Both the position numbers and the translations under genes were made by a program. Shown piece after piece: positions 62,052 through 64,000 of a stretch of 64,000 bases of DNA (positions within the stretch are counted from its first letter, which is position 1; each line of letters begins with the position of its first letter). Under the pieces are notes generated by a model that made no database searches, was not told the DNA's origin, and saw only the letters and a list, made by a program, of their open reading frames with translations. Origin of the DNA: Clostridia bacterium (GTDB lineage Bacteria; Bacillota; Clostridia; Oscillospirales; Acutalibacteraceae); NCBI GenBank assembly GCA_017513525.1, contig JAFXFC010000052.1, positions 96,468 through 160,467 on the forward strand. The letters run 5' to 3'.

Positions 62052-63842
62052 TCAGCCGCCGATGCTCTGGAAGGTTTCGATAAGCTGCTGAAGGAAGGAC
62101 TTGAACATTGCGATAATGTTTCTGATGATGTTGATTATTGCCCATTCGCTGTCACCTTCGCTGAGGTCGCCTAAGTCAATGTCGCCGAGACCGCCTGAGC
62201 CGCTTGATGTTGCGTTCTTTTCAAGTGCTTCAACAGTTATGTCATAGTCGGGCATGGTGATTGTGATAATACGATTTGTATTGTCAACACCTTCTACTGT
62301 TACTTCGTTACCTGCTTTGTCGGTAACTTTCCAGCCGGCAAAGTTTTCAGCAGTGAGGTTTGCACTGATTTCAACCTTATCGCCGGGATAATATGTGTTG
62401 TTGCCGTCTGAAACGGTGTTTACGCAGGTAAGTAATCTCTTGAGCTTAACATTTACGGTTGTTTCAAAATCGTTGATGATGAAATAATCATTTTCAGCAG
62501 GATTGTATTTTGCACTGAAAATATGGTCACCACTGTTTTCCACTGTGTAGGTAAACTCTTCGTTTGCCTTTACTACCGCAATTTCTTTGCCGTTAAGTGA
62601 AACTGTGAATGTGCCTTTGGGGCTGTAATCACCGCATCTGATTGAGCTCTTGAGATAACCAGGACCAAAGGTGGGTGTGAGTTCAACATTCTTGAATTTT
62701 ACGGTGAAGTAAAGCTCTTTTCCGGTATAATTTGAGTTTTCATCATAAAGCACAGTGAGCTTATATGTTCTGCCGTTTTGAGCATAGCTGTTGCTGTCCT
62801 CAACACTTGTGACAGAATTTGCAGGAATACGAAGAACAGCATTAAGCAGTGCTCTTACATCACCCATTTTTGTGCCGGGTTCAACTTCAAATTCAAATCC
62901 TTCAACAACTGCGTTGCCTTCGCCGTCAACAAATGAAATATGTGCAGGATTAACCTTTACGGGGATTGTAAATTCATAAGGAAGTGCTGCTTCGGGGTCA
63001 GCGGGAGTGAAAACAACTTCAATTTCTGTGAAGTTAGGGTTAGGAGCGACATTCAAGCGAGTTTCTTTAATAGCAAATGTACCCTCAACCTCTGTTTCTG
63101 TTCCCTTGATAACTGCCTTACCGCCTGTAAGTTCAATATCAGCCCATGTTACATCAGGATTATATGTTAATTCGGGAATAGTGGGATATTCTGCGATTGT
63201 TGGAATAGAAATAGGAGCGTTTACTTCAACGTAAATGTTTTGTTTTACTGTAACATACTTAACTGTAGAAGCAACAAATTTTGCCTCATAATAGCCACTT
63301 TCATAAACAATAGTTTCAGGTGCTGACCATTTCCATGTAACCTTTTTAACGCTTGATTCGCTATTATCGTATGGATTTATCATAGCACCATCAGATATTG
63401 CAATTGAGGATAATGCTACACCAGGTTCAACAATTGCTGTTGCAACCGGTGGTTTGGTTTCATCTGCTAAAATCGGAGTTGTTTTGTGGACTTTAAAGGT
63501 TGTCTTACTATAAAGTTTTGTAAAACCTTTATATGAACTTGCATCATCAGGAATAAACTTAATGTCAGCTTCATAAGCATCCATTGCCTCTTCTGCTGAT
63601 ACGGTAGGATCAACATGTTCAAAGTGACCTGGAACTACCGTGCCATTATACTGTACTTCACCACCAATAAGTTTTATTTTGCTTAACGGTTCTCCATAAT
63701 ATATTTCTCCTTCAGCAGTAGGCCACTCTGTAACATGTGTTGCTTTCAATGCAATTTGCGTAGCCGCACTTGCATACATAGGCACAACTGATAACATCAT
63801 CATAAGTGCCAACAAAATGGATAATAATTTCTTTGTTTTCAT
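62052..63842 (-). CDS. Secreted multi-domain surface protein
   Basis: Protein of 596 residues with a clear signal peptide (about 1-27, MKTKKLLSILLALMMMLSV then ASA). The body is a string of beta-sandwich-like segments with YTGKELYFTVKFKNVE and similar strands, resembling bacterial Ig-like or repeat domains; near 480-545 a segment with TAENFAGWKVTDKAGN and a PDYDITVEAL end is of the kind found in bacterial-repeat/InlB-like modules. A Ser/Gly-rich linker leads to a hydrophobic, amphipathic C-terminus (IINIIRNIIAMFKSFLQQL) without a basic tail. No catalytic motif. AAAGGAAA precedes the ATG. Probably an adhesin or matrix protein; function not known. Confidence 0.82.
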   Translation of the reverse strand: MKTKKLLSILLALMMMLSVVPMYASAATQIALKATHVTEWPTAEGEIYYGEPLSKIKLIGGEVQYNGTVVPGHFEHVDPTVSAEEAMDAYEADIKFIPDDASSYKGFTKLYSKTTFKVHKTTPILADETKPPVATAIVEPGVALSSIAISDGAMINPYDNSESSVKKVTWKWSAPETIVYESGYYEAKFVASTVKYVTVKQNIYVEVNAPISIPTIAEYPTIPELTYNPDVTWADIELTGGKAVIKGTETEVEGTFAIKETRLNVAPNPNFTEIEVVFTPADPEAALPYEFTIPVKVNPAHISFVDGEGNAVVEGFEFEVEPGTKMGDVRALLNAVLRIPANSVTSVEDSNSYAQNGRTYKLTVLYDENSNYTGKELYFTVKFKNVELTPTFGPGYLKSSIRCGDYSPKGTFTVSLNGKEIAVVKANEEFTYTVENSGDHIFSAKYNPAENDYFIINDFETTVNVKLKRLLTCVNTVSDGNNTYYPGDKVEISANLTAENFAGWKVTDKAGNEVTVEGVDNTNRIITITMPDYDITVEALEKNATSSGSGGLGDIDLGDLSEGDSEWAIINIIRNIIAMFKSFLQQLIETFQSIGG

Positions 63843-63892
63843 ATTTTCGTTTTCCTTTCTTGAAATAAATTGTTACTCCCTCAATTACTCAT

Positions 63893-64000
63893 CCACCGCA
63901 AGCGGTCCCCCTTCTCTAAAGAGAAGGCTCAATGCCCTCTCTCGCAGAGAGGGTGTCACGAAGTGACGGGTGAGTTGTTTTTGCTCTCTCCGTGAGGGAG
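63893..64000. repeat. Array of small GC-rich hairpins at the window end
   Basis: Successive palindromes follow one another: ccgcaagcgg, ccttctct/agagaagg (63910-63927), ccctctct/agagaggg (63935-63952), gtcac/gtgac (63955-63967) and ctcc/ggag. The first part is an inverted copy of the unit at 62016-62043. This is the layout of interspersed multi-hairpin repeats. It continues past the window, so its end is unknown. Confidence 0.7.

Noticed and set aside
57885..64000. Complete transposon or integrative element
   Set aside because: No integrase, transposase, relaxase or attachment-site duplication was found; only tnpV and a small zinc ribbon indicate mobile origin.

Overview
The window looks like chromosomal DNA from an anaerobic Gram-positive member of the Clostridia, most likely a gut Oscillospiraceae/Ruminococcaceae-type lineage. 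The inference rests on a clostridial rnf locus with apbE and a NusG-II protein, class B sortases, dockerin-like and cohesin-like modules, strong AGGAGG-type ribosome sites, consensus TTGACA-N17-TATAAT promoters, a FeoB-associated Cys-rich peptide and a TnpV-type mobile gene. No species can be named from sequence alone.

Layout. 1-5450: tail of an ABC exporter, a cyclase-family hydrolase and a glycolytic run pgk-tpiA-gpmI ending in a strong terminator. 5520-14843 (minus strand): a CBS protein, then apbE, a NusG-II protein, a Gx-family membrane protein and rnfCDGEAB, with uxaC overlapping the end of rnfB. 15035-21733: an unusual surface locus with two class B sortases, a charged cytosolic protein, a membrane-anchored protein that looks like a degenerate CinA, and a secreted dockerin-like protein whose SpoIID domain is circularly permuted. 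21745-23589: folE and rarA. 23884-26745 (minus): an MBOAT/DHHW pair for polysaccharide O-acetylation. 27011-36910: a heterodimeric ABC exporter, FucU-type mutarotase, YhhN protein, rhamnulokinase-like kinase, rsmA, tmk, a HAD phosphatase, thiN, and thiT behind a TPP riboswitch.

37055-42222 holds secreted or membrane proteins, two of which end in NPxT-type motifs that class B sortases might recognise. 42428-49664 holds alpha-glucan enzymes (GH13, glycogen phosphorylase), alanine racemase and an unknown envelope protein. 49733-54034 (minus) holds apgM, a TtcA-like enzyme, a ChbG/YdjC deacetylase and hflX, whose N-terminus has no ordinary start codon. 54256-56752 is an iron-uptake operon feoA-feoB-small Cys-rich peptide with two matching operator-like palindromes. 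From 57622 the DNA looks accessory: tRNA-Leu, then a two-gene cassette (OLD-type ATPase/TOPRIM nuclease plus an unknown 447-residue protein), tnpV with a start-site-sequestering hairpin, a tiny zinc-ribbon gene, and a secreted protein gene bracketed by inverted copies of a small repeat.

The best candidates for undescribed biology are the 15035-21733 surface locus, especially the permuted SpoIID and the CinA-like membrane protein, and the OLD/unknown-protein cassette next to tRNA-Leu. All functional claims come from reading motifs by eye; no database search was run.
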